Notes: generated by a model from the sequence alone, not told the origin. A DNA stretch of 64,000 nt from Natribacillus halophilus (GCF_900100185.1 NZ_FNEN01000002.1:355187-419186); one strand, 5' to 3'. Shown: positions 24,959 to 34,615, counted from the first letter of the stretch. Made by a program: numbers and translations.

Positions 24959-24983
24959 AAAAAGGACCTTCCCATAAGGTCCT
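24959..24983 (-). terminator. Terminator of the 60-aa gene
   Basis: Perfect stem AGGACCTT/AAGGTCCT with a five-base loop and five Ts on the minus strand, 17 bases after the stop at 25000. Confidence 0.85.
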
Positions 24984-24999
24984 ATTCCCGGTTAAAGTG

Positions 25000-25182
25000 T
25001 CAACGTGGTTGCACTCGCTCATATCCATAAGGTTCGATTTTGGGGAAATTTTCATTATCCACGATCCAATAGCTGCCTTCATTATCCTTGACGATCACTT
25101 CATCTTGTTGCAATGCCTCCCGAGCGCGATCAACATCTTCGTATCGCTCTGCCGGGATTTGCATATCATCGATTTTAATCAT
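25000..25182 (-). CDS. Small hypothetical protein (60 aa)
   Basis: Unrecognised acidic protein beginning MIKIDDMQIPAER and ending YGYERVQPR. GGAGGTG lies eight bases before the ATG, and a strong terminator follows, so it is very probably expressed. It has no signal or membrane segment. Confidence 0.7.
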   Translation of the reverse strand: MIKIDDMQIPAERYEDVDRAREALQQDEVIVKDNEGSYWIVDNENFPKIEPYGYERVQPR

Positions 25183-25321
25183 CGTTTCACCTCCGGACAT
25201 ATGGTGTATTTAGGTTTTCCCGTAATCGGAAAACGATAAACAGGCTAAATGAACGTTTTTACATATCCATTTGTGGGTATCATTCTGATAGGAACCATCA
25301 CCCTAGAAGGAGTTGTCAATC

Positions 25322-25816
25322 ATGAGCTCAGATTCAGGTCTTTTCCGAATGAACGTGAAAAAAGCCAACGGAGAAGAGATAAGTCTCGGTGACTACCAGG
25401 GAAACGTATTGCTGATCGTGAATGTTGCCTCCGAGTGCGGATTCACGCCTCAATATGAACAACTGGAAGACATCTACGAAGAATATCGGGACCGGGGGTT
25501 TGAAGTCCTCGCTTTTCCGTCCAACGATTTCGGCGGGCAAGAGCCCGGGAGCAATGAAGACATCGCGGCGTTTTGCGAAGAAAATTATGGTGTCGAGTTC
25601 GAAGTGTTTGACAAGGTTCATGCACGCGGGCAGGCTCAGCATCCCCTCTACCAATGGTTGCTCGACAAGTCAAACCCCGGCGGCCAAATCGACTGGAATT
25701 TTGAGAAGTTCATTATCTCCAGAAACGGCGAAATCCTCGGCAGTTTTAAAAGCGCCACCCGCCCGGATGACCCACAGATCAAGCAAATGATCGAACGGGG
25801 CCTCGAACAGGAATGA
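25322..25816 (+). CDS. Glutathione peroxidase family thiol peroxidase
   Basis: 164-residue peroxide-reducing enzyme. The peroxidatic cysteine (about 39) is in VASECGFTPQY, and the Gln and Trp of the active site are in NDFGGQEPGS and DWNFEKF. Bacterial enzymes of this type usually use thioredoxin or bacillithiol rather than glutathione. The ATG at 25322 has AAGGAG upstream. The gene converges on ung. Confidence 0.92.
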   Translation: MSSDSGLFRMNVKKANGEEISLGDYQGNVLLIVNVASECGFTPQYEQLEDIYEEYRDRGFEVLAFPSNDFGGQEPGSNEDIAAFCEENYGVEFEVFDKVHARGQAQHPLYQWLLDKSNPGGQIDWNFEKFIISRNGEILGSFKSATRPDDPQIKQMIERGLEQE

Positions 25817-25821
25817 AGGCG

Positions 25822-26514
25822 TTAGCCTTCTTCTACCCCGCTCGCACACCATTGAATCGTCTCTCGGCCGGACCGTTCCAGAAACGCGTTGGTTTTGGAA
25901 AACGGTCGGCTGCCAAAAAAGCCATTATGAGCAGCTAAAGGACTCGGATGAGGAGATCGCAAAACGGCATGCTGACTTTCGATGAAGGTCACTTTTTTTT
26001 GGGCATGCCGCCCCCATAGAATAAAAACGACCGGATCTGTTTTTGCGCTCACGCATTTAATCACTTGATCCGTAAACGTTTCCCAGCCTTTGCCTTGATG
26101 GGAAGCCGCTTCATGGGCTCGAACGGTCAAAACCGTGTTCAAAAGCAATACCCCTTGTCGGGCCCACCCGCGCAAATCCCCGTTTTCCGGCATTTCACAC
26201 CCTATATCGCTGACCAGTTCCTGGAATATGTTCCGAAGGGACGGAGGAAGTTTCACCCCCGGCTGCACGGAAAAGCTTAAACCATGTGCTTGCATCGGTC
26301 CGTGATAAGGGTCCTGGCCCAGAATCACGACTTTCGTATTTTCATAGGATGTATAATGCAGCGCGTTAAAAATATCAAACATATCCGGATAAATCGATTT
26401 TTCCGCGTACTCTTTTTTTAAAAAGGCGCGAAGTTGTTGGTAATAATCTTTTGTAAACTCTTCATGCAAATGTTCGGACCAATCGTTGTCCAGAGGCACC
26501 TTCAATGTGTTCAT
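25822..26514 (-). CDS. ung: Uracil-DNA glycosylase
   Basis: 230-residue family-1 enzyme that removes uracil from DNA. The catalytic motif [16 protein letters not shown] and the minor-groove loop [17 protein letters not shown] are intact. GGGGAGGAGG precedes the ATG. parS lies directly upstream. Confidence 0.97.
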   Translation of the reverse strand: MNTLKVPLDNDWSEHLHEEFTKDYYQQLRAFLKKEYAEKSIYPDMFDIFNALHYTSYENTKVVILGQDPYHGPMQAHGLSFSVQPGVKLPPSLRNIFQELVSDIGCEMPENGDLRGWARQGVLLLNTVLTVRAHEAASHQGKGWETFTDQVIKCVSAKTDPVVFILWGRHAQKKVTFIESQHAVLRSPHPSPLAAHNGFFGSRPFSKTNAFLERSGRETIQWCASGVEEG

Positions 26515-26526
26515 TCCTCCTCCCCT

Positions 26527-26542
26527 TGTTTCACGTGAAACA
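26527..26542. other. parS, ParB/Spo0J loading site
   Basis: TGTTTCACGTGAAACA is a perfect 16-bp match to the Bacillus parS consensus. It sits in the 36-base gap between ung and rlmH. parA/parB are encoded at 54.4-56.0 kb. It is the only perfect parS I found in the window. Confidence 0.95.
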
Positions 26543-26550
26543 TGCCTGGT

Positions 26551-27030
26551 CTATTTATGATAAGGCGTGCCTTTTTGAATTTGCAGTGCTCGATAAATTT
26601 GTTCTACAACCATTAAGCGCATGAGCTGATGAGGAAAAGTGAGCGTTGAAAATGACCAACGTAAATCGGCTTGCTGTAAAACGTCATCGCTGAGACCAAG
26701 TGAACCGCCGATGATAAACGTAAGATGGCTTCGTCCGTGCAAGGCAAGTTGATCGATATGAGACGCCATTTCTTCCGAGCTGAACATTTTGCCTTTACGA
26801 TCCAGGGCAATGACATACGATTGCGGCTTTACATGTTGCCATAGGCGTTCTCCTTCTTTTTTCATCACCTGCTGCGCTTCTTTCTCGCTGAAACGTTCCG
26901 GCGCACGTTCATCTGCAACCTCGGTCATCGAGAATTTCACGTCTTTTTTCAGACGCTTTTCATATTCCTCGATGCCTGCCAGTAAGTATTTTTCCTTGCA
27001 TTTCCCAACGACGAGCAACTGAATGTTCAT
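26551..27030 (-). CDS. rlmH: 23S rRNA pseudouridine-1915 N3-methyltransferase
   Basis: 159-residue SPOUT methyltransferase acting on the 70S ribosome, exactly the family length when started at the ATG at 27030. Signature regions are VVGKCKEKYL at the N-terminus, FIIGGSLGLSDDV, and the C-terminal FPHQLMRLMVVEQIYRA. Its upstream region holds two DnaA boxes. Confidence 0.96.
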   Translation of the reverse strand: MNIQLLVVGKCKEKYLLAGIEEYEKRLKKDVKFSMTEVADERAPERFSEKEAQQVMKKEGERLWQHVKPQSYVIALDRKGKMFSSEEMASHIDQLALHGRSHLTFIIGGSLGLSDDVLQQADLRWSFSTLTFPHQLMRLMVVEQIYRALQIQKGTPYHK

Positions 27031-27043
27031 CCTGCCAGACCCC

Positions 27044-27065
27044 TTATCCACAAAAGTTATCCACA
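27044..27065. promoter_or_regulatory. Paired perfect DnaA boxes upstream of rlmH
   Basis: TTATCCACA occurs twice in the same orientation (27044-27052 and 27057-27065), starts 13 bp apart. As I recall, B. subtilis has an oriC-proximal DnaA-box cluster at yydA (the rlmH gene) that titrates DnaA. These may be the equivalent, or may regulate rlmH. Confidence 0.85.
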
Positions 27066-27147
27066 TATTAACAAAAACCTGTTGGTTTTTCTTCTGTTTC
27101 CTGTGAATCTTCGGCTTATATGTTACCTTGCGTGTGGACAGAAACGT

Positions 27148-27180
27148 GCAAAGGAATCCCCAAAACCTTGAGGACTCCTT
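27148..27180 (-). terminator. Terminator of htrA
   Basis: Imperfect stem AAGGAGTCCTCAAGG against its partner ending GGGATTCCTT, 12 bases after the htrA stop. The T tract is short (TTT). Confidence 0.6.
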
Positions 27181-27192
27181 TATCAGCTGCCC

Positions 27193-28455
27193 TTAAATAC
27201 TGTCTTGTTGTTCTTCGAGTTCGATCGTTGTTTCCTGTAATTCACCATCGCGATAGAAAGATATCGTGACTTCATCGCCTACGGAGAGTTCCGTATAGAG
27301 ATACATACGCAGATCGTGGGCAAACTCGATCTCTTGTTCATCCATGGCCACGATCACATCATATTCCTGTAGGCCGCCGTTATCAGCCGAAGAGCCTTGA
27401 ATCACGTTCGTAATAAAGACACCTGCGGTGACATCCTCCGGTAAATTAAGCGTTTCCTGCCAATGATAACTTGGAATATCACTGATGGAGCCCATCTCGA
27501 CCCCTAACTCAGGCCGCTGCACTTCACCCACGTTCTCGATATCTTCAATGACAGGCAGGGCAATGGATGATGGAATCGCGAAACCCATCCCTTCTCCCTG
27601 GGCGATTTCCATGGAATTAATGCCGACGACTTCACCTTGAGCGTTCAGCAACGGGCCGCCGCTATTGCCCTGGTTAATCGCAGCATCTGTCTGAATGACT
27701 TCCGAATTCCAGTCAATCTGGCCATCGCCTGTCAGGTCAACCGGAATGGAACGGTCTACCCCACTAACAATGCCTTGCGTAACGGTACGAGCAAACGTCG
27801 GCCCCAAAGGATTCCCGATCGCGATCGCCGGCTCCCCGGGCGTCAGATTATCCGAATCGCCAAAGTCGGCGACGGTATCAATGTCATCCTCAACATCCTC
27901 GGTAGAAATACTTAATACAGCGAGATCCGTCCATATGTCCTCGCCGACAATTTCAGCTTCCACGCGCTGGCCTTCGCTCAAACTGACTTCCACTTGATCG
28001 GATTCCCGTATCACGTGCTCATTCGTCACGATAAAAGCCTGGCCATCTGCCACATTGTAAATCACCCCGGAACCGGTGCCGGCCTCGATGCCTTCGCCTT
28101 CACCGCCAGGTTCTCCCTGGGGACCGCCGCCGCCACCCCAAAAGTTTTCTTCCTGCATATTAAAGACGCCGACAACGGCATCAGAAACGCCTTCCACGGC
28201 TTCTGTAACATCCGTGTTAATATCAAAGTCTACCTGCTCCGTATCACCGGCAAAGTAATCGTCATTTGTAGAACCTTCTTCAGCAGAGTCTTGAGCCCCC
28301 GGGTCTGCTGCGTCATCGGTTTGCATGAGAGCAACGGACGCGCCCACGACAAGCGCGCCAAGGATGGCCCCGACAAAACCGGATAGCCCCATGCCACGGC
28401 GACGTTTTTGATTCTCTTTGCTTTTATTGTCCACGTGATCGTCATAGTAGCCCAT
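27193..28455 (-). CDS. htrA: Membrane-anchored HtrA-type serine protease (YyxA-like)
   Basis: 420-residue quality-control protease facing the outside. One transmembrane anchor (about 25-45) is followed by an acidic linker and a glycine-rich stretch (about 106-125). The trypsin-like domain has His147 (TNEHVI), Asp177 (TDLAVL) and Ser265 (GNSGGPL), and a PDZ domain covers about 320-410. Position after walJ matches B. subtilis yyxA. A dispersed repeat separates it from the wal operon, so it may have its own promoter. Confidence 0.93.
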   Translation of the reverse strand: MGYYDDHVDNKSKENQKRRRGMGLSGFVGAILGALVVGASVALMQTDDAADPGAQDSAEEGSTNDDYFAGDTEQVDFDINTDVTEAVEGVSDAVVGVFNMQEENFWGGGGGPQGEPGGEGEGIEAGTGSGVIYNVADGQAFIVTNEHVIRESDQVEVSLSEGQRVEAEIVGEDIWTDLAVLSISTEDVEDDIDTVADFGDSDNLTPGEPAIAIGNPLGPTFARTVTQGIVSGVDRSIPVDLTGDGQIDWNSEVIQTDAAINQGNSGGPLLNAQGEVVGINSMEIAQGEGMGFAIPSSIALPVIEDIENVGEVQRPELGVEMGSISDIPSYHWQETLNLPEDVTAGVFITNVIQGSSADNGGLQEYDVIVAMDEQEIEFAHDLRMYLYTELSVGDEVTISFYRDGELQETTIELEEQQDSI

Positions 28456-28498
28456 CTACTCCCTCCACCTTTCTTTTTCTGTTTCTCTAATGAAATTA

Positions 28499-28560
28499 AA
28501 GAAAACTTGGCTTATCGCCAAGCCTGGCGAAAGCCTTAGTTGCACTTATCTGCAGAAAAA
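28499..28560 (+). repeat. Dispersed hairpin element, copy 2 (internal deletion)
   Basis: Matches the full element from GAAAACTTGGCTTATCGCC to TGCACTTAT, then joins CTGCAGAAAAA. The third hairpin is missing precisely between two CTTAT repeats, as expected from slippage. It lies between walJ and htrA. Confidence 0.85.
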
Positions 28561-28629
28561 AACTGTCGTTTCCAGTTATATTAGCACCTATTTTAATCTA
28601 CCCGAAATGAACGATTTTCACTCATAATT

Positions 28630-29430
28630 TCACATTAATTTCTGGATGGGTGTCGGCATATAGGGGTCTGTGTCACGAATTTGTACGCCGTTTGTCGTAC
28701 AATCAAATTCATATGTTCCCAACGTTTGTTCAACGGTCATTCTTGCCAGTTGCTTCAAATTATTATCCTGGCTCAAGTGGGCCAGATAAACGTACCTTGT
28801 CCGATCCCCGATGATCGATGTTAAGGCTTTCGCCGCGTCATCATTTGATACGTGCCCGGTATCTCCGAGAATTCTGCGTTTAACATTCCAGGGGTACCGC
28901 CCCATTCTCAGCATATTCATGTCGTGGTTCGCTTCGAAGATAAGGGCATCGGCATCCGCGAGTACCCCCTTGATATGCTGACTGACATAACCCATGTCGG
29001 TGGCCAGGGCTATTTTTTTATTTTCATGATGGAAGACAAAAAACATCGGGTCGACAGCGTCGTGCGATACTGCGAAAGTCTCTACATCCAGATCGGAAAA
29101 AGGATAAACACCTCCCGTTTCGATATGAAAGCATTGGGAGGTGTCGACAGGCCCGAGATCTTCAGCCATCCGCTTCCAGGTTTTTTCATTCGCATAGACC
29201 GGGATTTGGTATTTGCGGGCCAGGACACCGACCCCTTTGACATGATCGCTATGTTCATGGGTTACAAGCACGCCGTCAATATCGGCAATCGAACGATCGA
29301 TCTGCGCAAACATTTTCTCTATTTTTTTGCCGGTGAGTCCGGCGTCGATTAAAAGCCGGGTCTTACTCGTCTCCACATACATGGCGTTTCCCGTGCTGCC
29401 ACTGGCTAAAACACTAAAGGCCATCCCCAT
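28630..29430 (-). CDS. walJ: MBL-fold hydrolase WalJ (YycJ)
   Basis: 266-residue metallo-beta-lactamase-fold protein, probably a 5' to 3' DNA exonuclease implicated in mismatch repair in bacilli. The metal motif is THEHSDHVKG, with later ligands in DMGYVSQH and FEANHD. GGAGGAA precedes the ATG. It is the last gene of walR-K-H-I-J. Confidence 0.92.
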   Translation of the reverse strand: MGMAFSVLASGSTGNAMYVETSKTRLLIDAGLTGKKIEKMFAQIDRSIADIDGVLVTHEHSDHVKGVGVLARKYQIPVYANEKTWKRMAEDLGPVDTSQCFHIETGGVYPFSDLDVETFAVSHDAVDPMFFVFHHENKKIALATDMGYVSQHIKGVLADADALIFEANHDMNMLRMGRYPWNVKRRILGDTGHVSNDDAAKALTSIIGDRTRYVYLAHLSQDNNLKQLARMTVEQTLGTYEFDCTTNGVQIRDTDPYMPTPIQKLM

Positions 29431-29441
29431 ACCGATTCCTC

Positions 29442-30248
29442 CTACGGCTCTTGTATTCTCACTTCCCCTTCAACGGCCGAAACGAGATAGACATCCGGAA
29501 GCTGCTCTTCGTTCTCATACTGTTCACGGACGACAATCCGATAGTAAGGAGAAAACATAACCTCATCACTCGCGAATTCTTCAGACAACGCGCTGTAATA
29601 CACATGGTCAACGTTTACCACCGTTGAATTGTTCGTCATTTCGTTTTCCTCAATCAAGATGTCAATCGCTTCCATTGCGGAGTCCGTTGGCTGTTCTGCC
29701 ATGTTTTCCGTGTAAATCAATTGTTGGGAAAAGGACTCAATCTCTCCGTTTTCATTTTCATAAAGGGAAAGATGGGTATTCCCCGGAGCGATAAGGGTTC
29801 TCCCTTCATGATGGTAGTAGTAATTCACTTGCGATTCATCTCTGTTGGCGAAGCGATACTCTTCGCCTTCATACACGTAGTTATCGATGAAATCCCGCCG
29901 TTCGGCCCAGGCATTATCCTCCTCGATATCGTAAGGTTCCTCCAGCCAAACCGTGATTTCTCCTTCCTCAAATTCCGCATCGCTGAATACATCCTGTTCC
30001 TCATAGATGTCGAATTCAGCAGGAAGGTCATCAAGTATGCTGCTACGAACGACAGACAGAGACTCGTCGTCATCAGGAAGGTCGGTATCAATCTCGATAT
30101 TCTGGCGGTCAATGTGCTCCTGTAAGCTTTCTCCGGTCTCCTCGTTCATCGCGTGATTTTCCATATTATCCATCAGTTGAAAGATCAGGAACGTGTTCAA
30201 CAGCAAAAAAGTGAAAATAAAAATCGTCTTTGTTCTATTCCAGTCCAT
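29442..30248 (-). CDS. walI: WalI (YycI), regulator of WalK
   Basis: 268-residue protein with one N-terminal transmembrane helix (FIFTFLLLNTFLIFQLM) and an acidic extracytoplasmic domain. In B. subtilis and S. aureus it pairs with WalH to modulate WalK. The ribosome site and start overlap the end of walH by 14 bases. It is richer in Asp/Glu than mesophilic homologues, in line with a salt-loving host. Confidence 0.92.
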   Translation of the reverse strand: MDWNRTKTIFIFTFLLLNTFLIFQLMDNMENHAMNEETGESLQEHIDRQNIEIDTDLPDDDESLSVVRSSILDDLPAEFDIYEEQDVFSDAEFEEGEITVWLEEPYDIEEDNAWAERRDFIDNYVYEGEEYRFANRDESQVNYYYHHEGRTLIAPGNTHLSLYENENGEIESFSQQLIYTENMAEQPTDSAMEAIDILIEENEMTNNSTVVNVDHVYYSALSEEFASDEVMFSPYYRIVVREQYENEEQLPDVYLVSAVEGEVRIQEP

Positions 30249-31596
30249 TTATCTCTTCCTCCCGATCATCAGCATCCAATCGATACCAACTGTCATCACT
30301 TCTTGCATACCAATGGGGAGTAATCTCAACAAAAGTGTCGACTCTTTCCATATCATAGCCGATCCGTATATCCTGGATATCACTCATCTGCAGATGATCG
30401 TTTTCATCAACGGCCGCCAGTACGGTTTCACCATCAGGAAGTTCTTCCGTATTCTCGTCGTAAGGTTCCTGATCGTTAAAACTAAAAGCAGGCCGATCAT
30501 ATCCGGAGATCTCACTATTTTCCTGCACGACGTCGATCGAGGCATAGTCATGGGGAGAGGATCCCGTATCCAACACAGGCAGACCCTCCACCATCATTCG
30601 GAATTGAGCGAATTCGCTTTCTCCGGATACATTCCAATCATAAAGCTGATAGCTATTTGTAAACCCGCCGTGCGCATTAACGAATTCATAAGCAGAGCGA
30701 ATAATATCATCGTCACTATTTGCGGACGTCTGATTTTGCGGGTAATCATACTCAATGAAATTACCGAGGCTACTGACTCTCATTTGTCGATCACTGGAGT
30801 AATAGAGCTCTTCTTCTCCGACGGTTTCCTCTTCCGCATTGAGCAAAGATTCCGGATCCCCAAATAAATAGGGAAGAAGCATTTCTTCATTAATATCAAT
30901 GGATCTGTACTGAAGGGAAGGATATGTGACAGACTCAGAGGGCAAATACACCGGTTTTTGTAAAGGCCCGTCGTAGTCTCCGACATGTTCTTCAACGGCA
31001 TAATAGACACTACTGTCGTCCATATGGTCCATGTACTCCTGAAACTGGACCGTTGCCATATCTACATAACCTTCCAGCACCTGCTGCTCTTCAAAAGAAA
31101 CGAACTGAACACGCACATTTTCTCCTTCTTCTGCGATCAGCACCCGTTCAAATGTAAACGTATCTTCATACTCCTCGAGGAGGACTTCATCATCTTCCAG
31201 AAAGTCATCGATCAGCTGCAAGGGAATCTCCGTCGGCAAAATAAGCTCTATTTTATCCTCTTGACCTTCATAAATCTGCTCTTGATCAATATCTTCAAGC
31301 ATTTCGAAATCACCCCATGAAGAGGAAAGAAGGTCTTCCATAACCTCATCGATAAAATCTTCATCGTCAGCGGTACTCATCCAGGGTTCATTGTTGCGAT
31401 GAAAGGTCATAGCCACCGGAGCGATAACCTCGTTCATTTCCACTTGATCAGCGAGAGGCTCACTCTCTTCCACACTTTCATCCTCCAGGGCCTCTAAATC
31501 AGGCTGGTAAGTCCATACTTGCCAGGTGAGAATGAGACTGGAGATAATCAATATCGACAGAATCACTGATTTGATTTGTTCAATCACTGCTCTCAC
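30235..31596 (-). CDS. walH: WalH (YycH), regulator of WalK
   Basis: 453-residue protein with a single N-terminal helix (SVILSILIISSLILTWQVW) and a large acidic extracytoplasmic part. It interacts with WalK and WalI in the membrane. It overlaps walK by 17 bases. The family is poorly conserved, and the call rests mainly on topology and operon position. Confidence 0.92.
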   Translation of the reverse strand: MRAVIEQIKSVILSILIISSLILTWQVWTYQPDLEALEDESVEESEPLADQVEMNEVIAPVAMTFHRNNEPWMSTADDEDFIDEVMEDLLSSSWGDFEMLEDIDQEQIYEGQEDKIELILPTEIPLQLIDDFLEDDEVLLEEYEDTFTFERVLIAEEGENVRVQFVSFEEQQVLEGYVDMATVQFQEYMDHMDDSSVYYAVEEHVGDYDGPLQKPVYLPSESVTYPSLQYRSIDINEEMLLPYLFGDPESLLNAEEETVGEEELYYSSDRQMRVSSLGNFIEYDYPQNQTSANSDDDIIRSAYEFVNAHGGFTNSYQLYDWNVSGESEFAQFRMMVEGLPVLDTGSSPHDYASIDVVQENSEISGYDRPAFSFNDQEPYDENTEELPDGETVLAAVDENDHLQMSDIQDIRIGYDMERVDTFVEITPHWYARSDDSWYRLDADDREEEINGLE

Positions 31597-33430
31597 CTAC
31601 CTCCGGATAGGAATTGTAGGGCAAGGATAGCGTGATTCTCGTCCCTTGCCCGGAGGCCCCGGACGCCCAGATCGAGCCGCCGTGAGCTTCAACCAACTCT
31701 TTCGCGATGGCAAGCCCGAGCCCGGTGCCGCCCAGGCTCCTGGCACGAGCCTTGTCCAGGCGATAGAAGCGCTCAAAGATTTTGTGCTCATCCTTTTTGG
31801 GAATGCCCTGTCCTTCATCCTCGATATAAACGAGAGCCTTTTCCCCTGTTAGATCGGCTCCGACTGTAATCGTGCCGCCCTCAGGGGAGAACTTAAGCGC
31901 ATTGGAAATGATGTTATCAAGGACTTGTGTCATTTTGTCACTGTCAATATTCACCTGTAAAGGCATTTGTATAAAATCTCTAACCAAAGTCATATTCCGG
32001 TCCCTGGTCAACATTTCGAATCGATCAACGACATCGTGCAACCAGCTCACCAAATCATACTCGAGCGTTTGAATGGAATGACCCTGCACATCCATCCTGG
32101 AAAGTTGTAATAGGTCATTAACGAGTCGAATCATTCGATCCGTCTCTACTTGTATGACGCCCAGAAAACGGGGAGCAAGATTTTCATCCGCCATGGCACC
32201 TTCTTCCAATGCTTCCATATAACTTTTCAACGTTGTTAACGGCGTCCGCAACTCATGGGAAACATTGGCCACGAATTCCCGTCTGTCTCGATCCAACTTT
32301 TCCTGTTCGGTAATATCATGGAGCACGCTGATCAATCCGGTGATCGCCCCGTTTTTGTTTCGAATTTCCGAAAAACTGGCTTCCAATACGAAATCCTCGC
32401 CTTCATCACTGAAATCAAGGACGACCGGTTCCGAATAATCGTAGAGATCGCTCGGCGAAAGCCGTTCGGATAGGTGCAGGATTTCGGGAAGCGGTTTTCC
32501 TTTCGCTTCTTCGCTGTTCAATGACAACAAAATCTCGGCTCGTTTGTTGAGAAGGATGATATGGCCGAGTTCATTGGTCGCGATGACGCCATCTGTCATA
32601 TTGGAAAGAACAGAACTGAGTTTTCGACGTTCACCTTCTGTCGTTGCATTTGCTTCTTTCAGATTCATCGCTAACGTATTAAAGGAGGAAGCAAGCTCAC
32701 CGATCTCATCATTCCCGTAAACCCGGACGCGACGACTATAGTCCCCTTCACTCATGACCGCCGACTGTTTCTGCATATCCTTAATGGGCCGGGTAACCGT
32801 TCTGGACAAAAGAATGCCGAGCGCAGCTGTTATAGCCAGCGCTACGCCTCCACTCGTCATAAGAATGTTATTAATTTGGGCTACTTCGCCGTACATATCT
32901 TCCATGGAAGCTTCCAAATGAATGGCGCCGATAACCTGATCATCGTTGTCATGCAATGGTTCCGTGATGACGCGGATCCGATGACCGGTATCGGAGTCCA
33001 ACATGATTTCATTCGTATCTTCATCGAGCAATGCCTGGGAGACGCGTATTTCCGTATTGAGCAAGCCATCATTTTGCGTGCCGGGTTGGTTGTGGGCCAA
33101 GATATTCTGTTGGCTATCCACGACTTGAATCGTCGTGCCCGTCCCGCTTACCTCGTTTACGGCATAACGGGAGAATAGATCGTTAAGCTCTTCGCTGATA
33201 TCCGTCTCATTCTCATCATCTCCATCGGCCTGCATCAACACTTGCTCCGTATTGTATGAAAGCAAGCTCATCTGATCTTCAAGGGCTTCCCGATGATTTT
33301 CAACAAACTGCTCCTCGAGGCGATCCATAAAGAATACGCCGATCACTTGCAGCGCGATAAACAAGAGCATGACATATATAAAGATGAGCTTAAATTGAAA
33401 AGATTTGAAGAAACCCTTTAATTTCTCCAT
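31580..33430 (-). CDS. walK: Sensor histidine kinase WalK (YycG)
   Basis: 616-residue essential kinase for wall homeostasis. Domains in order: transmembrane helix 1 (about 12-35), extracytoplasmic PAS-like domain, transmembrane helix 2 (about 188-208), HAMP (about 208-262), PAS (about 268-375), HisKA with His392 in VSHELRTPL, and HATPase with N and G boxes (IISNALKFSPEGG, DEGQGI, GGTGLGLAI). It sits six bases after walR. It phosphorylates WalR. Confidence 0.97.
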   Translation of the reverse strand: MEKLKGFFKSFQFKLIFIYVMLLFIALQVIGVFFMDRLEEQFVENHREALEDQMSLLSYNTEQVLMQADGDDENETDISEELNDLFSRYAVNEVSGTGTTIQVVDSQQNILAHNQPGTQNDGLLNTEIRVSQALLDEDTNEIMLDSDTGHRIRVITEPLHDNDDQVIGAIHLEASMEDMYGEVAQINNILMTSGGVALAITAALGILLSRTVTRPIKDMQKQSAVMSEGDYSRRVRVYGNDEIGELASSFNTLAMNLKEANATTEGERRKLSSVLSNMTDGVIATNELGHIILLNKRAEILLSLNSEEAKGKPLPEILHLSERLSPSDLYDYSEPVVLDFSDEGEDFVLEASFSEIRNKNGAITGLISVLHDITEQEKLDRDRREFVANVSHELRTPLTTLKSYMEALEEGAMADENLAPRFLGVIQVETDRMIRLVNDLLQLSRMDVQGHSIQTLEYDLVSWLHDVVDRFEMLTRDRNMTLVRDFIQMPLQVNIDSDKMTQVLDNIISNALKFSPEGGTITVGADLTGEKALVYIEDEGQGIPKKDEHKIFERFYRLDKARARSLGGTGLGLAIAKELVEAHGGSIWASGASGQGTRITLSLPYNSYPEVGESSD

Positions 33431-33436
33431 GGGCGA

Positions 33437-34141
33437 TTACTCCTGTTCGGGATGTCGTAAATAATAGCCTACGCCTCTCCTCGTCACAATCCAGGCCGGA
33501 TAACTCGGGTTATCTTCCACCTTCTCCCGCAACCGACGTATCGTTACGTCAACGGTTCGTACATCGCCAAAATAATCATATCCCCAGACGGCTTGCAAAA
33601 GGTGTTCCCTGGACATCACTTGTCCAATATGACGTCCTAAATAATGAATGAGCTCAAATTCCCGATGCGTCAATTCAATCGGGTCCCCACGCTTACGAAC
33701 GAGATAGGCCTCAGGGTCAATCGTTAAATCGCCGATGTGTTTAATGTCCGTGTTTTGTCGTTCGGTTTCGGGTACGACCTGTAGCCTGCGGATATTTGCC
33801 TTTACGCGCGCCAGCAGTTCACGGGTGCTGAACGGTTTCGTGACATAGTCATCGGCTCCGAGTTCAAGGCCGAGCACTTTGTCGATCTCCGAGTCTTTCG
33901 CCGTAAGCATGATAATCGGCATATCATATTTTTTGCGAACTTCACGACAAACTTCCATGCCGTCTTTATTCGGCAGCATAATATCCAGTAAAATGAGGTC
34001 AGGAACAAATTCATGGACTTTTTCCAGCGCTTCTGTGCCATCATATGCCACTTCTATTTTAAAGCCCTCTTTTTGCAGGGAAAACTCAAGAATATCAGCG
34101 ATCGGTTGTTCGTCATCAACAACGAGTATTTTTTCATTCAT
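33437..34141 (-). CDS. walR: Response regulator WalR (YycF)
   Basis: 234-residue OmpR-family activator of wall hydrolase genes. The receiver domain has Asp53 in [11 protein letters not shown], Thr in LTAKD and Lys in TKPF. The winged-helix effector ends GVGYYLR. GGGGAGAG precedes the ATG. Likely targets in this window include the NlpC/P60 gene at 5.5 kb. Confidence 0.98.
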   Translation of the reverse strand: MNEKILVVDDEQPIADILEFSLQKEGFKIEVAYDGTEALEKVHEFVPDLILLDIMLPNKDGMEVCREVRKKYDMPIIMLTAKDSEIDKVLGLELGADDYVTKPFSTRELLARVKANIRRLQVVPETERQNTDIKHIGDLTIDPEAYLVRKRGDPIELTHREFELIHYLGRHIGQVMSREHLLQAVWGYDYFGDVRTVDVTIRRLREKVEDNPSYPAWIVTRRGVGYYLRHPEQE

Positions 34142-34214
34142 GTTCTACTCTCCCCATTTCTGCTTTATTCTCGTTTATTGTAACATAGTGGCACAAGAAA
34201 TGATTTATCACTAC

Positions 34215-34238
34215 AAAAAACCCCGGATCACTCCGGGG
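34215..34238 (-). terminator. Terminator of the tRNA cluster
   Basis: Perfect stem CCCCGGA/TCCGGGG with a GTGA loop and six Ts on the minus strand, just after the tRNA-Phe gene. Confidence 0.92.
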
Positions 34239-34252
34239 CGTCATTTATAAAG

Positions 34253-34328
34253 TGGTGGCTCGAGGCGGAATCGAACCGCCGACACGTAGATTTTCAGTCT
34301 ACTGCTCTACCGACTGAGCTATCGAGCC
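34253..34328 (-). tRNA. tRNA-Phe (GAA)
   Basis: 76 bases with encoded CCA. Acceptor arms GGCTCGA/TCGAGCC, anticodon loop CTGAAAA, and T loop GGTTCGATTCC are all present. Last of three tandem tRNA genes. Confidence 0.97.
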
Positions 34329-34338
34329 AATATGTAAA

Positions 34339-34414
34339 TGGCGGGCCTGACGGGAATCGAACCCGCGATCTCCTGCGTGACAGGCAGGCATGTTAACCGC
34401 TACACCACAGGCCC
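34339..34414 (-). tRNA. tRNA-Asp (GTC)
   Basis: 76 bases with encoded CCA. Acceptor GGGCCTG/CAGGCCC, discriminator G, anticodon loop CTGTCAC, T loop GGTTCGATTCC. Middle gene of the cluster. Confidence 0.97.
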
Positions 34415-34421
34415 GTGAAAG

Positions 34422-34497
34422 TGGTGAGCCATGGAGGATTCGAACCTCCGACCCTCTGATTAAAAGTCAGATGCTCTGCCAACTGAGCTAATGGCTC
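34422..34497 (-). tRNA. tRNA-Lys (TTT)
   Basis: 76 bases with encoded CCA. Acceptor GAGCCAT/ATGGCTC, anticodon loop CTTTTAA, T loop GGTTCGAATCC. First gene of the cluster. Confidence 0.97.
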
Positions 34498-34615
34498 ATA
34501 ACACCTAAAGACAAAACTTATCTTAGCATGTACAGGCTTTAAATGCAATGGGGCATGAAAGCTTGATCGTTAGAAAATCCTATTCAACAGCAACCCAATG
34601 ACGAGGAGGATAACG

